DNA from: Sporichthya polymorpha DSM 43042
GTDB taxonomy: Bacteria; Actinomycetota; Actinomycetes; Sporichthyales; Sporichthyaceae
Reading direction: 5' to 3'
DNA length: 64,000 bases
NCBI RefSeq assembly: GCF_000384115.1
Contig: NZ_KB913029.1
Span: 1,522,907-1,586,906 of the forward strand
Below the pieces are notes generated by a model, which searched no databases, had not been told where the DNA came from, and saw only the letters and a list, made by a program, of their open reading frames with translations. Shown here piece after piece: positions 26,417 to 34,539 of the stretch. Every line of letters starts with the position of its first letter. Positions within the stretch are counted from its first letter, which is position 1. A program made the translations under genes and the position numbers.

Positions 26417-27793
26417 CTACCCCAGCCGTGCGGCGACCTCACGGGCAGCGAGGGTGACGGGGTCCCACAGCGGCGAGAACGGCGGGGCGTAGGAGAGGTC
26501 GACGTCGGAGAGCTCGTCCGCGCTCAGCCCGCACCAGACCGCGGTGGCGATCACGTCGATGCGCTTCGCGGCGCCCTCGTTGCGGCCGACGATCTGCCCG
26601 CCGAGGATCCGGCCGGTGCCGCGCTCGGCGATCAGCTTCACCCGGATCGGCCCGGCGTCGGGCATGTAGCCGGCCCGGGTCGTGGACTCCACCGTCGCGG
26701 CGACGGCGTCGAACCCGGCGGCGGCGGCGGCCTTCTCCCCCAGGCCGGTGCGCCCGATCTCCAGCGCGCACACCTTGGTGACCGCGGTGCCGATGACGCC
26801 CGGGAAGCGCGCCTCCCGCCCGGCGAGGTTGGCACCGATCACCCGGCCGTGCCGGTTCGCGTGGGTACCGAGCGCGACCGTGACGTACCTGTCGGCGATC
26901 CGGTCATGGACCTCGACGCAGTCCCCGCCCGCCCAGATGCGCCCGGCGGCGGGGTGGTCGCCGCCGACCCGCTGCCGGTCGTCGGTGCGGAGTCCGCCCG
27001 CGTCGCCGATCGGCAGACCGGCGTCCTTCGCCAGCCCGACGGCGGGCTTGGCCCCCAGGCCGCACACGACGAGGTCCGCGGCGAACGTCCCGTCGCCGGT
27101 CACGACCCCGGTGACCCGGCTTCGCCCGGGGCCGGTGGGGGACGTCTCGAACGCCTCGACCTCGACGCCGGTGCGCAGCGCGATGCCCTCGCCCTCCATC
27201 GCCGCGCGGACGTGGACGCCGAGGTCCGCGTCGAGCGTGCCCATGGGCTGCTCGCCGCGGTCGAGCACGGTGACCTCAAGGCCCTGGCGCAGCAGCGCCT
27301 CCGCCATCTCGATGCCGATGTAGCCCGCGCCGACGACCACGGCCCGCTCCGCCCCGGAGGCGACGGCGTCGAGGATCGCCTGCCCGTCCGGGATCCGCTG
27401 GACCGACAGCACGCCCGCCGCGTCGTGGCCCGGAACCGTCAGCTTGGCCGGCTCTGCCCCGGTCGCGAGGACCAGGTGGTCCCAGCCGACCGTCGTCTCG
27501 GATCCACCGGCCTCGCGCACCGTGACCGTGCCCGCGGCCGGGTCGATGCCGACCACCTCGGTCCGCAGGCGGACGTCGATGCCGCGGCGGCGGTGCTCCT
27601 CCGGGCTGCGGGCGACGAGGTCGGACCAGTGCGCGACGTCGCCCGCGACCCAGTACGGGATGCCGCAGGCGGAGTAGGAGGTGTGCTCGCCCCGCTCGAA
27701 GGCGATCACCTCGAGGTCCTCGCGGGCCCGCTTGGCGGCCGAGGCCGCGCTCATGCCGGCGGCGTCGCCGCCGACGACCACGACCCGCGTCAT
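26417..27793 (-). CDS. FAD-dependent pyridine nucleotide-disulfide oxidoreductase (CoA-disulfide reductase-like)
   Basis: 458 residues. FAD-binding VVVGGDAAGMSAASAAKR at the N-terminus, the single redox cysteine in HTSYSACGIPYWVAGDV near residue 43, NAD(P)-binding RAVVVGAGYIGIEMAEAL near residue 155, and the second FAD motif RIWAGGDCVEV. A C-terminal dimerisation domain follows (GTAVTKVCALEIGRTGLGE). The single SxxxC layout is that of NADH oxidase and CoA-disulfide reductase, so it reduces a disulfide or O2. Substrate not settled. ATG 27793 overlaps the TrmH-type stop by 4 bp. Confidence 0.9.
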   Translation of the reverse strand: MTRVVVVGGDAAGMSAASAAKRAREDLEVIAFERGEHTSYSACGIPYWVAGDVAHWSDLVARSPEEHRRRGIDVRLRTEVVGIDPAAGTVTVREAGGSETTVGWDHLVLATGAEPAKLTVPGHDAAGVLSVQRIPDGQAILDAVASGAERAVVVGAGYIGIEMAEALLRQGLEVTVLDRGEQPMGTLDADLGVHVRAAMEGEGIALRTGVEVEAFETSPTGPGRSRVTGVVTGDGTFAADLVVCGLGAKPAVGLAKDAGLPIGDAGGLRTDDRQRVGGDHPAAGRIWAGGDCVEVHDRIADRYVTVALGTHANRHGRVIGANLAGREARFPGVIGTAVTKVCALEIGRTGLGEKAAAAAGFDAVAATVESTTRAGYMPDAGPIRVKLIAERGTGRILGGQIVGRNEGAAKRIDVIATAVWCGLSADELSDVDLSYAPPFSPLWDPVTLAAREVAARLG

Positions 27794-28473
27794 CCGTCCA
27801 CCTCCGCTGGGACGTCCTGCCCCGGTTCCTGCCCGAACACGTGCCGGCGCACCCACGCGTGCATGGCGATCGCCGACGCCGCGCCCGCGTTGATCGACCG
27901 CGTCGACCCGAACTGGGCGATCGAGAGGACCGCCTCGCAGCGGGCGTGCGCGGCCGCGGACAGGCCCGGGCCCTCCTGGCCGAACAGCAGCACACACGCC
28001 CGCGGGAGCGGGTACGTCTCCAGCGGGACCGCGCCCGGCAGGTTGTCCACGCCGATCAGCGGCAGGCCGGCCGCGGCGGCCCAGGCGCCCAGGGCCTCGA
28101 CGTCCGGGTGGTGCCGGACGTGCTGGTAGCGGTCGGTGACCATCGCGCCGCGGCGGTTCCACCGCCGGTGCCCGACGATGTGGACCTCCGCCGCCAGGAA
28201 CGCGTTCGCGGTCCGCACGACCGAGCCGATGTTGAAGTCGTGCTGCCAGTTCTCGATCGCGACGTGGAACGTGTGCCGCCGGGTGTCCAGGTCGGCGACG
28301 ACGGCCTCGCGGCGCCAGTAGCGGTACCGGTCGACGACGTTGCGCCGGTCGCCGTTCGCCAGCAGCTCCGGATCCAGTCGCGGGTCCTGTGGCCAGGGCT
28401 CGGGGTGCGGGCCGACACCGACGTCCGGAGCGAGGTCCAGCGCGTCCTCGGCAGCGCTCCCGTCCTCCGACAC
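27790..28473 (-). CDS. TrmH/SpoU family RNA methyltransferase
   Basis: SPOUT-class 2'-O-ribose methyltransferase, 227 residues. Motif 1 NIGSVVRTANAF near residue 82, motif 2 VLLFGQEGPGLS near residue 165, motif 3 LSIAQFGSTRSINAGAASAIAMHAWVRR near residues 185-212. These form the knotted AdoMet site. The target could be tRNA or rRNA. GTG 28473 has TAGTCT exactly 6 nt upstream, consistent with a leaderless message. Divergent from the lipoprotein genes. Confidence 0.92.
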   Translation of the reverse strand: MSEDGSAAEDALDLAPDVGVGPHPEPWPQDPRLDPELLANGDRRNVVDRYRYWRREAVVADLDTRRHTFHVAIENWQHDFNIGSVVRTANAFLAAEVHIVGHRRWNRRGAMVTDRYQHVRHHPDVEALGAWAAAAGLPLIGVDNLPGAVPLETYPLPRACVLLFGQEGPGLSAAAHARCEAVLSIAQFGSTRSINAGAASAIAMHAWVRRHVFGQEPGQDVPAEVDG

Positions 28474-28479
28474 GGAGCG

Positions 28480-28527
28480 AGACTAGGGCCCCGCTCCGCC
28501 CGTTCGACGCCCCTGGCGCGGGACACT
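28480..28527. promoter_or_regulatory. Divergent leaderless -10 boxes, trmH-like gene / lipoprotein gene
   Basis: On the minus strand TAGTCT (28485-28480) is 6 nt from GTG 28473. On the plus strand GACACT (28522-28527) is 6 nt from GTG 28534. The second is a weak match to TANNNT. Confidence 0.4.
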
Positions 28528-28533
28528 GGTGCC

Positions 28534-29238
28534 GTGATCACCTCGGATTCGGCCCGAACCGCACCCTCGCACGCGCTGCGGCTCGCCCTCGGCCCCGCGC
28601 TGACCGTCGTCCTGACCGCCGGGCTGCTCGCCGGCTGCGGCGGTGACGACGACCCGATCCCGTCGTCGGCCGCCGACCAGACGCCGGGAAAGTCGCGGCC
28701 GATCGGGGAGACCCCCGAGCCGACGCCGACCCCGACGCCGGCGTCCTCCTCGACCGACGGCGAGGCGACCGCCGCCCCGTCGGCCACCCCTGCCCCCGGC
28801 GGGGTCGAGGTTCAGGGCAACGGCATCACGTTCCGCCTGCCGGGGGAGCCGGAGCGGTTCACGCAGACCGGCAAGGCCGGGTCCACGTCGATCACCTTCG
28901 ACATCTTCCGCTACGAGGCCGCGACCGAGGTCTACACCGTGACCCGCGGCCACTACCCGAAGGTCGGGACGCTGCCGACGCTCAAGGAGGCGCTGGAGAC
29001 CTCCGCCAAGCAGGCCGGCGGCAAGATCGCGACCTCGCGGACCTTCACGTACAAGAAGAAGCCCGCGATCGAGGGCACGATCGTCGGCGTCAAGGACAAG
29101 GGCAAGGAAGTCACGATCTTCGCCCGCTACGTGGTCGTGGACCGCGTGATGTACGGCTTGCTCTTCCTCGACCGGGGCGGCAGTGCCGGGCCGACCTCGG
29201 CGTTCCTCACCTTCGTCAACTCCGTGGAGTTCTCCTGA
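28534..29238 (+). CDS. Putative lipoprotein, paralogue of the next gene
   Basis: 234 residues from GTG 28534. Lipobox LLAGC with Cys35, then a disordered Pro/Thr/Ser linker (about residues 40-90), then a domain starting GNGITFRLPGEPERFTQ. The domain contains ALETSAKQAGGKIATSRTFTYKKKPAIEGTIVGVKDKGKEVTIFARYVVVDRVMYGLLFLD and aligns by eye with the following lipoprotein. The frame is open far upstream, but only from 28534 is there a lipoprotein signal. Surface-anchored; function unknown. Confidence 0.82.
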   Translation: MITSDSARTAPSHALRLALGPALTVVLTAGLLAGCGGDDDPIPSSAADQTPGKSRPIGETPEPTPTPTPASSSTDGEATAAPSATPAPGGVEVQGNGITFRLPGEPERFTQTGKAGSTSITFDIFRYEAATEVYTVTRGHYPKVGTLPTLKEALETSAKQAGGKIATSRTFTYKKKPAIEGTIVGVKDKGKEVTIFARYVVVDRVMYGLLFLDRGGSAGPTSAFLTFVNSVEFS

Positions 29239-29804
29239 TGCGGCCCACCCGCTTCGTACCCGCCCTGCTCGCGGGCGCTCTGCTCCTGACCGGCTGCGGC
29301 GAGGGCGAGGCGCCCGAGGCGCTGCCGACGGTGACGCCCGAGGCCAGCCCGACCCCGAGCGCGTTCACCGCGAAGGGCAAGGGCTACTCGATCGTGTTCC
29401 CGGAGCGGGCGCGGAACACCAAGGAGCGCGCGAAGACCGGGCTGAAGCTGACCTACGACGTCTACACGCTCCGGACCGAGAACGCGGACTTCTCCAGCAG
29501 CCGCACCTCCTACGCCAACCACGGCAAGCCGAACCTGCGGGACGCGCTGACCAGCGCCGCCCGCCAGACCGGCGGTCGGATCACGGCGTCGCGGACGTTC
29601 ACCTACCGCGGCGAGCCGGCCATCGAGGGGACGATCGTCGGGGCGCTCAAGTCCGACCGCGAGGCGCGGGTGACCGCGCGCTACATCCTCGTCGACGGCA
29701 AGTTCCTCTTCGGTCTGATCTACCGGGCGAAGGTGAAGGCCAGCGCGGAGATGAAGCAGACCCGGGACGCCTGGTTCAACTCCCTGCGCTTCACGAAGGT
29801 CTGA
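29238..29804 (+). CDS. Putative lipoprotein, tandem paralogue
   Basis: 188 residues. Lipobox ALLLTGC with Cys20, a short Pro/Thr linker, then a domain whose core ALTSAARQTGGRITASRTFTYRGEPAIEGTIVGALKSDREARVTARYILVDGKFLFGLIY mirrors the preceding protein, so the pair arose by duplication. Start ATG overlaps the previous stop by one base (TGATG), implying coupled translation. No known family recognised. Confidence 0.85.
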   Translation: MRPTRFVPALLAGALLLTGCGEGEAPEALPTVTPEASPTPSAFTAKGKGYSIVFPERARNTKERAKTGLKLTYDVYTLRTENADFSSSRTSYANHGKPNLRDALTSAARQTGGRITASRTFTYRGEPAIEGTIVGALKSDREARVTARYILVDGKFLFGLIYRAKVKASAEMKQTRDAWFNSLRFTKV

Positions 29805-29831
29805 GCACGGCCGGCGGCCGCGCGCCCGACG

Positions 29832-29837
29832 TAGGGT
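29832..29837 (+). promoter_or_regulatory. Leaderless -10 box for the first DedA gene
   Basis: TAGGGT ends exactly 6 nt before GTG 29844 and no Shine-Dalgarno sequence is present. Confidence 0.5.
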
Positions 29838-29843
29838 GACCGC

Positions 29844-30476
29844 GTGATCTCGGCGGCGGGGGTCGAACTCTCCCTCGACCTGCAGGGACTGAGCACGGGG
29901 CTGGTCTACCTCGTCGTCCTGTCGTTCGTCTTCATCGAGTCCGGGATCCTGCTCGGGTTCTTCCTCCCCGGGGACGCGCTGCTGTTCGGCGCCGGCCTGG
30001 TCGCCGCGTCGCCGCACTCGGACGTCGCGCTGTGGCCGCTGACGATCGGTGTCTGCGTGGCCGCGGTGGCCGGCGACGCCGTCGGCTACTGGACCGGTCG
30101 GCGGTGGGGCCGGCCCTGGCTCGAGACCAAGCCGAGGATGGCGGAGCACATCGCCAAGGCCGAGGCGTTCTACGAACGCTGGGGCGCGATCGCGGTGATC
30201 GTCGCGCGCTGGTTCCCGTGGTTGCGGACCGCGACGCCGGTGGTCGCCGGCGTCGCCCGCATGCCCTACCGGCGCTTCGTGGCCGCGAACGTCGTCGGCG
30301 CCGTGACGTGGGGCGCGGGACTGATCCAGCTCGGCTATTACTCGTACGAGATCTCGTGGCTGCGGAACACGGCGATCGCGATCGGGCTCACCTGCGGCGC
30401 GATTCTGGTGATCGCTGGCGCCGTCCGGTGGATCTTGGCGCGACGGCGCGCGCGGGCGGATAACCTCGCGGGGTGA
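29844..30476 (+). CDS. DedA family membrane protein
   Basis: 210 residues with several TM segments. DedA/SNARE-associated signatures: FIESGILLGFFLPGDALLFGAG near residue 30, AVAGDAVGYWTGRRWGRPWLE near residue 75, ARWFPWLRTATPVVAGVARMPYRRF near residue 120. Some members are undecaprenyl-phosphate or phospholipid transporters/flippases. GTG start, leaderless promoter. Its stop overlaps the next DedA gene by GTGA. Confidence 0.92.
   Translation: MISAAGVELSLDLQGLSTGLVYLVVLSFVFIESGILLGFFLPGDALLFGAGLVAASPHSDVALWPLTIGVCVAAVAGDAVGYWTGRRWGRPWLETKPRMAEHIAKAEAFYERWGAIAVIVARWFPWLRTATPVVAGVARMPYRRFVAANVVGAVTWGAGLIQLGYYSYEISWLRNTAIAIGLTCGAILVIAGAVRWILARRRARADNLAG
30461..30466 (+). promoter_or_regulatory. 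Leaderless -10 box for the second DedA gene
   Basis: TAACCT ends 6 nt before GTG 30473, inside the end of the first DedA gene. Confidence 0.4.
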
Positions 30477-31132
30477 ATGTCGCGCTCGGCCCGTCGTGGC
30501 TCGAACCTGAGCAGCTCATCGACAACTTCGGCTTCGCCGGGCTGCTGCTGATCATCTTCGCCGAGTGCGGCATCCTGCTCGGCCTGATCTTCCCCGGCGA
30601 CAGCCTGCTGTTCATCGCGGGTCTCCTGCTCGCCGACGACACCCTCAGCCAGCCGCTGTGGCTCGCGTGCGTGTGTCTGTGGATCGCCGCGACCGCCGGC
30701 AACCTCGTCGGCTACTGGATCGGCCGGCGCACCGGCCCGGCCGTGTTCGCCCGCCCGAACTCGCGGATCTTCAAACAGGAGTACGTCGAGAAGACCGCGG
30801 CGTTCTTCGACAAGCACGGCGGCCGGGCGATCATCCTCGCCCGGTTCGTCCCGATCGTCCGGACCCTGATCACGTTCATGGCCGGCTCGGTGAAGATGGA
30901 CGCCCGCGCCTTCACGATCTACTCGATGGTCGGTGCCCTGCTCTGGGCCGTCGGCGTCACGGTCCTCGGCCACGAGCTCGGCGGGGTCGACTTCGTCCGC
31001 GAGCACGTCGAGGCGATCCTGCTCGGCGTCGTCGCCCTCTCGGTGCTCCCGATCGTCGTCCACCTGCTCCGCGAGCGCCGCTCCCGCTCCGCCCGCACCA
31101 CCGAGCCGGAGACCGGCGACCCGGTGGCCTGA
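30473..31132 (+). CDS. DedA family membrane protein
   Basis: 219 residues, second DedA paralogue. IFAECGILLGLIFPGDSLLFIAGLLL near residue 25, GNLVGYWIGRRTGPAVFARPNS, and ARFVPIVRTLITFMAGSVKMDARAF, with the Arg and Pro residues typical of the family, then C-terminal TM helices and a basic tail. Overlaps the first DedA gene by 4 bp, although TAACCT 6 nt before its GTG could give a separate leaderless message. The two may act as a pair, perhaps as a heteromer; that is inference. Confidence 0.92.
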   Translation: MNVALGPSWLEPEQLIDNFGFAGLLLIIFAECGILLGLIFPGDSLLFIAGLLLADDTLSQPLWLACVCLWIAATAGNLVGYWIGRRTGPAVFARPNSRIFKQEYVEKTAAFFDKHGGRAIILARFVPIVRTLITFMAGSVKMDARAFTIYSMVGALLWAVGVTVLGHELGGVDFVREHVEAILLGVVALSVLPIVVHLLRERRSRSARTTEPETGDPVA

Positions 31133-31140
31133 GGGGTGCC

Positions 31141-31220
31141 CACCTGCGCCGAGTGCGCAGATCAGCACCGCTCGGCCGGTCTCAACCGGGGCTCAACTGC
31201 GCACTCGGTGTAGATCGCAC
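31141..31220. repeat. Interspersed repeat, inverted pair (family also at 44.8 and 45.1 kb)
   Basis: 31141-31170 read on the minus strand carries GTGCTGATCTGCGCAC followed by TCGGCGCAGGTG. 31191-31220 on the plus strand carries CAACTGCGCACTCGGTGTAG. The two halves form an imperfect dyad between the convergent DedA and thioesterase genes and match four further copies near 44.8-45.1 kb. It may terminate both transcripts. Confidence 0.7.
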
Positions 31221-31235
31221 ACGGCCCCCGGCGGG

Positions 31236-31733
31236 TCAGGGGTTCAGGATCAGGCAGCTGCTGGTCGCGGTGGCGAGGAGGCGGCCCTTCTCATCGACCA
31301 TCTTCGCCTCGGCGAGGGCGGTGCGGCGGCCGGAGTGGACGACGGTGCCGATCGCGCGGACCTCGCCGCCGTCGGGGGTCATCGGGCGCAGAAACTTCAC
31401 CGCAAGATCCAGCGAGGTGTAGTTGACCCCGGCCTCGAGGGTGGTGTGGACGGCGCAGCCGGCGGCGGAGTCCAGGAGCGTCGCGTAGACGCCGCCGTGG
31501 ACCGAGCCGATCGGGTTGTAGAGGTGCTCGGCCGGGGAGATCGCGAACACCGCGAGGCCCTTGTCGACCTCGACGAGGCGGAAGCCGAGGGTCTGGGAGA
31601 TCGGCGGCGGCGGGGTGTTCGTCTCGAGCAGGTACTGAAAGAGCTCCAGCCCGGAGCGGCCCTGCGCGGCCTCGACGTAGACCTTCGGGTCCACCCAGGT
31701 GTAGGTGCGCTCGCGCCCGTCCGTTGCCGTCAC
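31236..31733 (-). CDS. PaaI family hotdog thioesterase
   Basis: 165-residue hotdog-fold acyl-CoA thioesterase. The central helix region AEHLYNPIGSVHGGVYATLLDSAAGCAVHTT contains the HGG motif and the acidic residue used in PaaI-type catalysis, followed by LAVKFLRPMTPDGGEVRAIGTVVHSGRRTALAEAKMVDEKGRLLATATSSC. GTG start with AGGAGG upstream. Substrate unknown. Confidence 0.92.
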   Translation of the reverse strand: MTATDGRERTYTWVDPKVYVEAAQGRSGLELFQYLLETNTPPPPISQTLGFRLVEVDKGLAVFAISPAEHLYNPIGSVHGGVYATLLDSAAGCAVHTTLEAGVNYTSLDLAVKFLRPMTPDGGEVRAIGTVVHSGRRTALAEAKMVDEKGRLLATATSSCLILNP

Positions 31734-31851
31734 CGCAGCCTCCTTGCCCGCCGATGGATCGTTTGTTACCGAACAGTAGGAACGGACCCGGTCTTCCCGC
31801 GGCGTCCTGTGCCCCCGGTCACATCGGCTTTTCGGTCCCGCGGATCAGGGG

Positions 31852-31857
31852 TAGCCC
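31852..31857 (+). promoter_or_regulatory. Candidate leaderless -10 box for the acyltransferase gene
   Basis: TAGCCC ends 7 nt before ATG 31865; no ribosome binding site is seen there. Confidence 0.35.
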
Positions 31858-31864
31858 GCCCGGC

Positions 31865-32974
31865 ATGTCCGGGACCGTGACGGCCCCGCGGGCGGCGTCT
31901 GCCTCGGGAGCGGGACGCACCGACACCTCGGCAGGTCCGCGGCGCACTGGCACCGAGTGGATGGACTTCGCCCGCGTCGCCGGGATGGTCGCCGTCGTGG
32001 TCGCGCACGTCTTCGCCCCGGCGATCCGCTTCGACGTCGAGGACCGCAGCTCCCCCGCGTGGTGGGCCGCGATGGCGATCAGCGCGTTCTCGCGGTTCTG
32101 CGTCCCGTTGTTCCTCGCGATCAGCGGTGCCCTGCTGCTCGCGCCGCGGGCCGGGCTGCCGCCGGCGGAGTTCTACCGGCGCCGCCTGCACCGGATCGGC
32201 ATCCCGCTCGCCGTCTGGGTGGCGTTCTACCTGGCGCTGCGCGAGTTCACCGCCGGGGACGACCTCGGCGGCGAGGGCGTCGCGCGGGAGGTGATCGGCG
32301 GCGGCGTCTACTACCACCTGTACTTCCTGTTCGTCCTCGCCGGCCTGTATGCGCTGACCCCGTTCGTGCGGCTGATTGTGCTGCACGCCTCGCAGCGGAT
32401 GCTGGTCGCGTTCGTCGTCGTCCTGCTCGGGATCGGCGCGATCGACCAGGCCGCGGTGATCCTGTTCGAGAGCGGGTCCGGCAACGCCGCGACCCGCTTC
32501 CTGCCCTACCTCGGGTACTTCGTCGGCGGGCTGCTCGTCTCGCAGCTGACGCTGACCCGCCGGCTCGTGCGACTCGGCGCGCTCGCGCTGGTCAGCGGCG
32601 TCGTGCTCACGACCGTCGGCGGCTGGGCCCTGTCGGTCTCGATGGGCCCGGAGTACGTCGAGTACGCGCTGCTCCCGCTCTCGCCGTCGGTGATCGTGAC
32701 GGCGTTCGGCGCGACGGTACTGCTGCGCGCGCTCCCCCGCCGCCTGCCGCGGCTGACCGGGTCGCGCACGGTCGCGCGGCTGTCCGCCCTCAGCTTCGGG
32801 GTCTACCTCGTCCACCCGGCAGTGCTCACGCAGCTGCGCGAGCGGTACCCGTTCCCGACCGACCTGCCGGGCCTGCTCGGCCTCGGCGCCGCCCTGCTCG
32901 CGGTCACCCTCGTCGCGTCGGCGCTGATCACCGCCGTCGGCCGGCTTGCGCCGGGGGTGCGGCGGGCGTTCTGA
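31865..32974 (+). CDS. Acyltransferase family 3 integral membrane protein
   Basis: 369 residues. MDFARVAGMVAVVVAHVFAPA near residue 33 has the catalytic-type His in the first helix. SRFCVPLFLAISGALLLAPRAGLPPAEFYRRRLHRIGIPLAVW is the conserved second region, followed by about eight more TM helices ending with LSALSFGVYLVHPAVL. Family members O-acylate cell-surface glycans or small molecules. ATG 31865 gives a 30-residue cytoplasmic N-terminus. Substrate unknown. Confidence 0.9.
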   Translation: MSGTVTAPRAASASGAGRTDTSAGPRRTGTEWMDFARVAGMVAVVVAHVFAPAIRFDVEDRSSPAWWAAMAISAFSRFCVPLFLAISGALLLAPRAGLPPAEFYRRRLHRIGIPLAVWVAFYLALREFTAGDDLGGEGVAREVIGGGVYYHLYFLFVLAGLYALTPFVRLIVLHASQRMLVAFVVVLLGIGAIDQAAVILFESGSGNAATRFLPYLGYFVGGLLVSQLTLTRRLVRLGALALVSGVVLTTVGGWALSVSMGPEYVEYALLPLSPSVIVTAFGATVLLRALPRRLPRLTGSRTVARLSALSFGVYLVHPAVLTQLRERYPFPTDLPGLLGLGAALLAVTLVASALITAVGRLAPGVRRAF

Positions 32975-32994
32975 CCCGCGGGGCTCCCGAGGAG

Positions 32995-33255
32995 TCAGTA
33001 GTGGTACCGCAGCGAGAGGACGATGCCGAGGTCGCCCTCGACGAGGTAGACGACGCGGTGCTCGCTGTCGATCCGGCGCGACCGAGCGCCGGCCAGCGCA
33101 TGCTTGAGCCGCTCGGGCTTGCCGATGCCATCGGACGATTCCGGGTCCCGGCAGATGTCATCGAGCAACCGATTGATCCGCTTGAGTTGCTTCCGGTCGG
33201 TCGCCTGCCAGAACTCGTAATCCTCCCAGGCGACCTCGTCGAACGCGATCCGCAT
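32995..33255 (-). CDS. yoeB: YoeB/Txe family toxin, no adjacent antitoxin seen
   Basis: 86-residue RelE-fold ribosome-dependent mRNA interferase. Seen: FDEVAWEDYEFWQATDRKQLKRINRLLDDI, GKPERLKHALAGARSRRIDSEHRVVYLVEGD, and the terminal RYHY whose His-Tyr is catalytic in YoeB. The antitoxin YefM normally lies directly upstream and overlaps; here only 66 bp separate it from the FKBP stop codon and no YefM-like frame is present in that space or downstream. All visible catalytic residues are intact. Confidence 0.88.
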   Translation of the reverse strand: MRIAFDEVAWEDYEFWQATDRKQLKRINRLLDDICRDPESSDGIGKPERLKHALAGARSRRIDSEHRVVYLVEGDLGIVLSLRYHY

Positions 33256-33321
33256 CCCGGTCGGACTTGGCCGCGTTCAGTCGCCAGGTTCCCTCGGTCA
33301 CCAACCGACAAAGGGGACCCG

Positions 33322-33690
33322 TCAGACCCCGAGCAGGTCGACGACGAAGATCAGCGTCTCGCCGGGCTGGATGACGCTGCCGGCGCCGCGCTGGCCGTAG
33401 CCGAGGTGCGGGGGGATGACGAGCTGGCGGCGGCCGCCGACCTTCATGCCCGCGACGCCCTGGTCCCAGCCGGCGATGACCATGCCGGCGCCGAGCTGGA
33501 ACTGGAACGGGCTGCCGCGGTTCCAGCTGGCGTCGAACTCCTCGCCGGTGGAGAACGCGACGCCGACGTAGTGGACGGTCACCGTCGCGCCGGGCTTGGC
33601 CTCGGCGCCGTCACCGACCTTGAGGTCGGTGATCACCAGCTCCGCGGGGGGCTCGCCGCCGGGGAAGTCGATCTCGGGCTTGTCGCTCAT
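33322..33690 (-). CDS. FKBP-type peptidyl-prolyl cis-trans isomerase
   Basis: 122 residues, single FKBP domain without signal peptide. Seen: VTVHYVGVAFSTGEEFDASWNRGSPFQFQLGAGMVIAGWDQGVAGMKVGGRRQLVIPPHLGYG, then GETLIFVVDLLGV. The aromatic pocket residues (Y, F, W) are present, so an active prolyl isomerase is expected. ATG overlaps the SDR stop by 4 bp (ATGA). Confidence 0.94.
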   Translation of the reverse strand: MSDKPEIDFPGGEPPAELVITDLKVGDGAEAKPGATVTVHYVGVAFSTGEEFDASWNRGSPFQFQLGAGMVIAGWDQGVAGMKVGGRRQLVIPPHLGYGQRGAGSVIQPGETLIFVVDLLGV

Positions 33691-34487
33691 CGCGTGTGCT
33701 CCGTCCTCGTGCCGATCTCACTGCGGGGGGTGCGGCCGAGCATCCGGGTCGCGCGCACGATGCGCCGGACCGGGAGGTGCTTGGCGGCGGCGGTGATGAC
33801 CTTCCACTGCAGGCCGGGCACGGTGACGACGCGGCCGCGACGCAGCGCGTCCAGCGCGTCGTCGACGACCTTGTCCGCGGACAGCCACAGGAAGTCGGGG
33901 ATGTTGTCGGTGTCCGCGCCGCTGCGGGCGTGGAACTCCGTCCGGGTGAAGCCGGGGCAGGTCACGACGACGCGGACGCCGGTGCCGCGGGCCTCCTCGG
34001 CGAGGGACTCGGTGAAGTTCGTGACGTACGCCTTCGCGGCGCTGTACGTGCCGCGCGGGACGAAGCCGGCGACCGAGGAGACGTTGACGATGCCGCCGTG
34101 GCCGCGGGCCGCCATCACCTGCAGCGCGGCGTGCGAGAGCTGCAGGACCGCGCGGACCATAACCGCCAGCACGTCGTCCTGCGCGCGGTAGTCGCTGCGC
34201 AGCACGGCGCCGGGGCCGGCCATGCCGGCGTTGTTGACCAGCAGGTCGATCGGTCGGGTCTCGTCGAGGATGCGCTCGACGACCGCGGCGCGGGCGGCGT
34301 CCGCGCTCAGGTCGGCGGGGAACGTCTCGACCTCGACTCCCGAGCGGGCCCGCAGTTCGGCCGCAACCCGGTCCAGGCGCGCGGAGTCGCGGGCGACCAG
34401 GACGAGATCCCAGCCGTCGGCGGCGAGCCGGCGGGCGAACGCGTTGCCGATCCCCGAGGTGGGACCGGTGATCAAGGCGGTGGGCAC
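33687..34487 (-). CDS. Short-chain dehydrogenase/reductase
   Basis: 266-residue classical SDR. Cofactor motif ITGPTSGIGNAFARRLA (TGxxxGIG), NNAGMAGPG, catalytic Ser in VNVSSVAGFVP, and YSAAKAYV (YxxxK) near residue 152. The C-terminal extension is basic. GTG start with TAGGGT 6 nt upstream and no ribosome binding site. Overlaps the FKBP gene, so they are co-transcribed; divergent from the aminotransferase. Substrate unknown. Confidence 0.92.
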   Translation of the reverse strand: MPTALITGPTSGIGNAFARRLAADGWDLVLVARDSARLDRVAAELRARSGVEVETFPADLSADAARAAVVERILDETRPIDLLVNNAGMAGPGAVLRSDYRAQDDVLAVMVRAVLQLSHAALQVMAARGHGGIVNVSSVAGFVPRGTYSAAKAYVTNFTESLAEEARGTGVRVVVTCPGFTRTEFHARSGADTDNIPDFLWLSADKVVDDALDALRRGRVVTVPGLQWKVITAAAKHLPVRRIVRATRMLGRTPRSEIGTRTEHTR

Positions 34488-34493
34488 CTCGCG

Positions 34494-34533
34494 ACCCTAC
34501 CCGGGCGGGCGGCCCCCGCACCGGCTCTACGCT
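34494..34533. promoter_or_regulatory. Divergent leaderless promoters, SDR / aminotransferase
   Basis: Minus strand: TAGGGT (34499-34494) ends 6 nt before GTG 34487. Plus strand: TACGCT (34528-34533) ends 6 nt before ATG 34540. Neither start has a ribosome binding site, and the whole divergent space is only 52 bp. Confidence 0.55.
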
Positions 34534-34539
34534 GCCGGA

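Noticed and set aside
33256-33321. Possible YefM C-terminal remnant before yoeB
   Set aside because: One frame reads RLVTEGTWRLNAAKSDRDADR, which is too short and not convincingly YefM-like.
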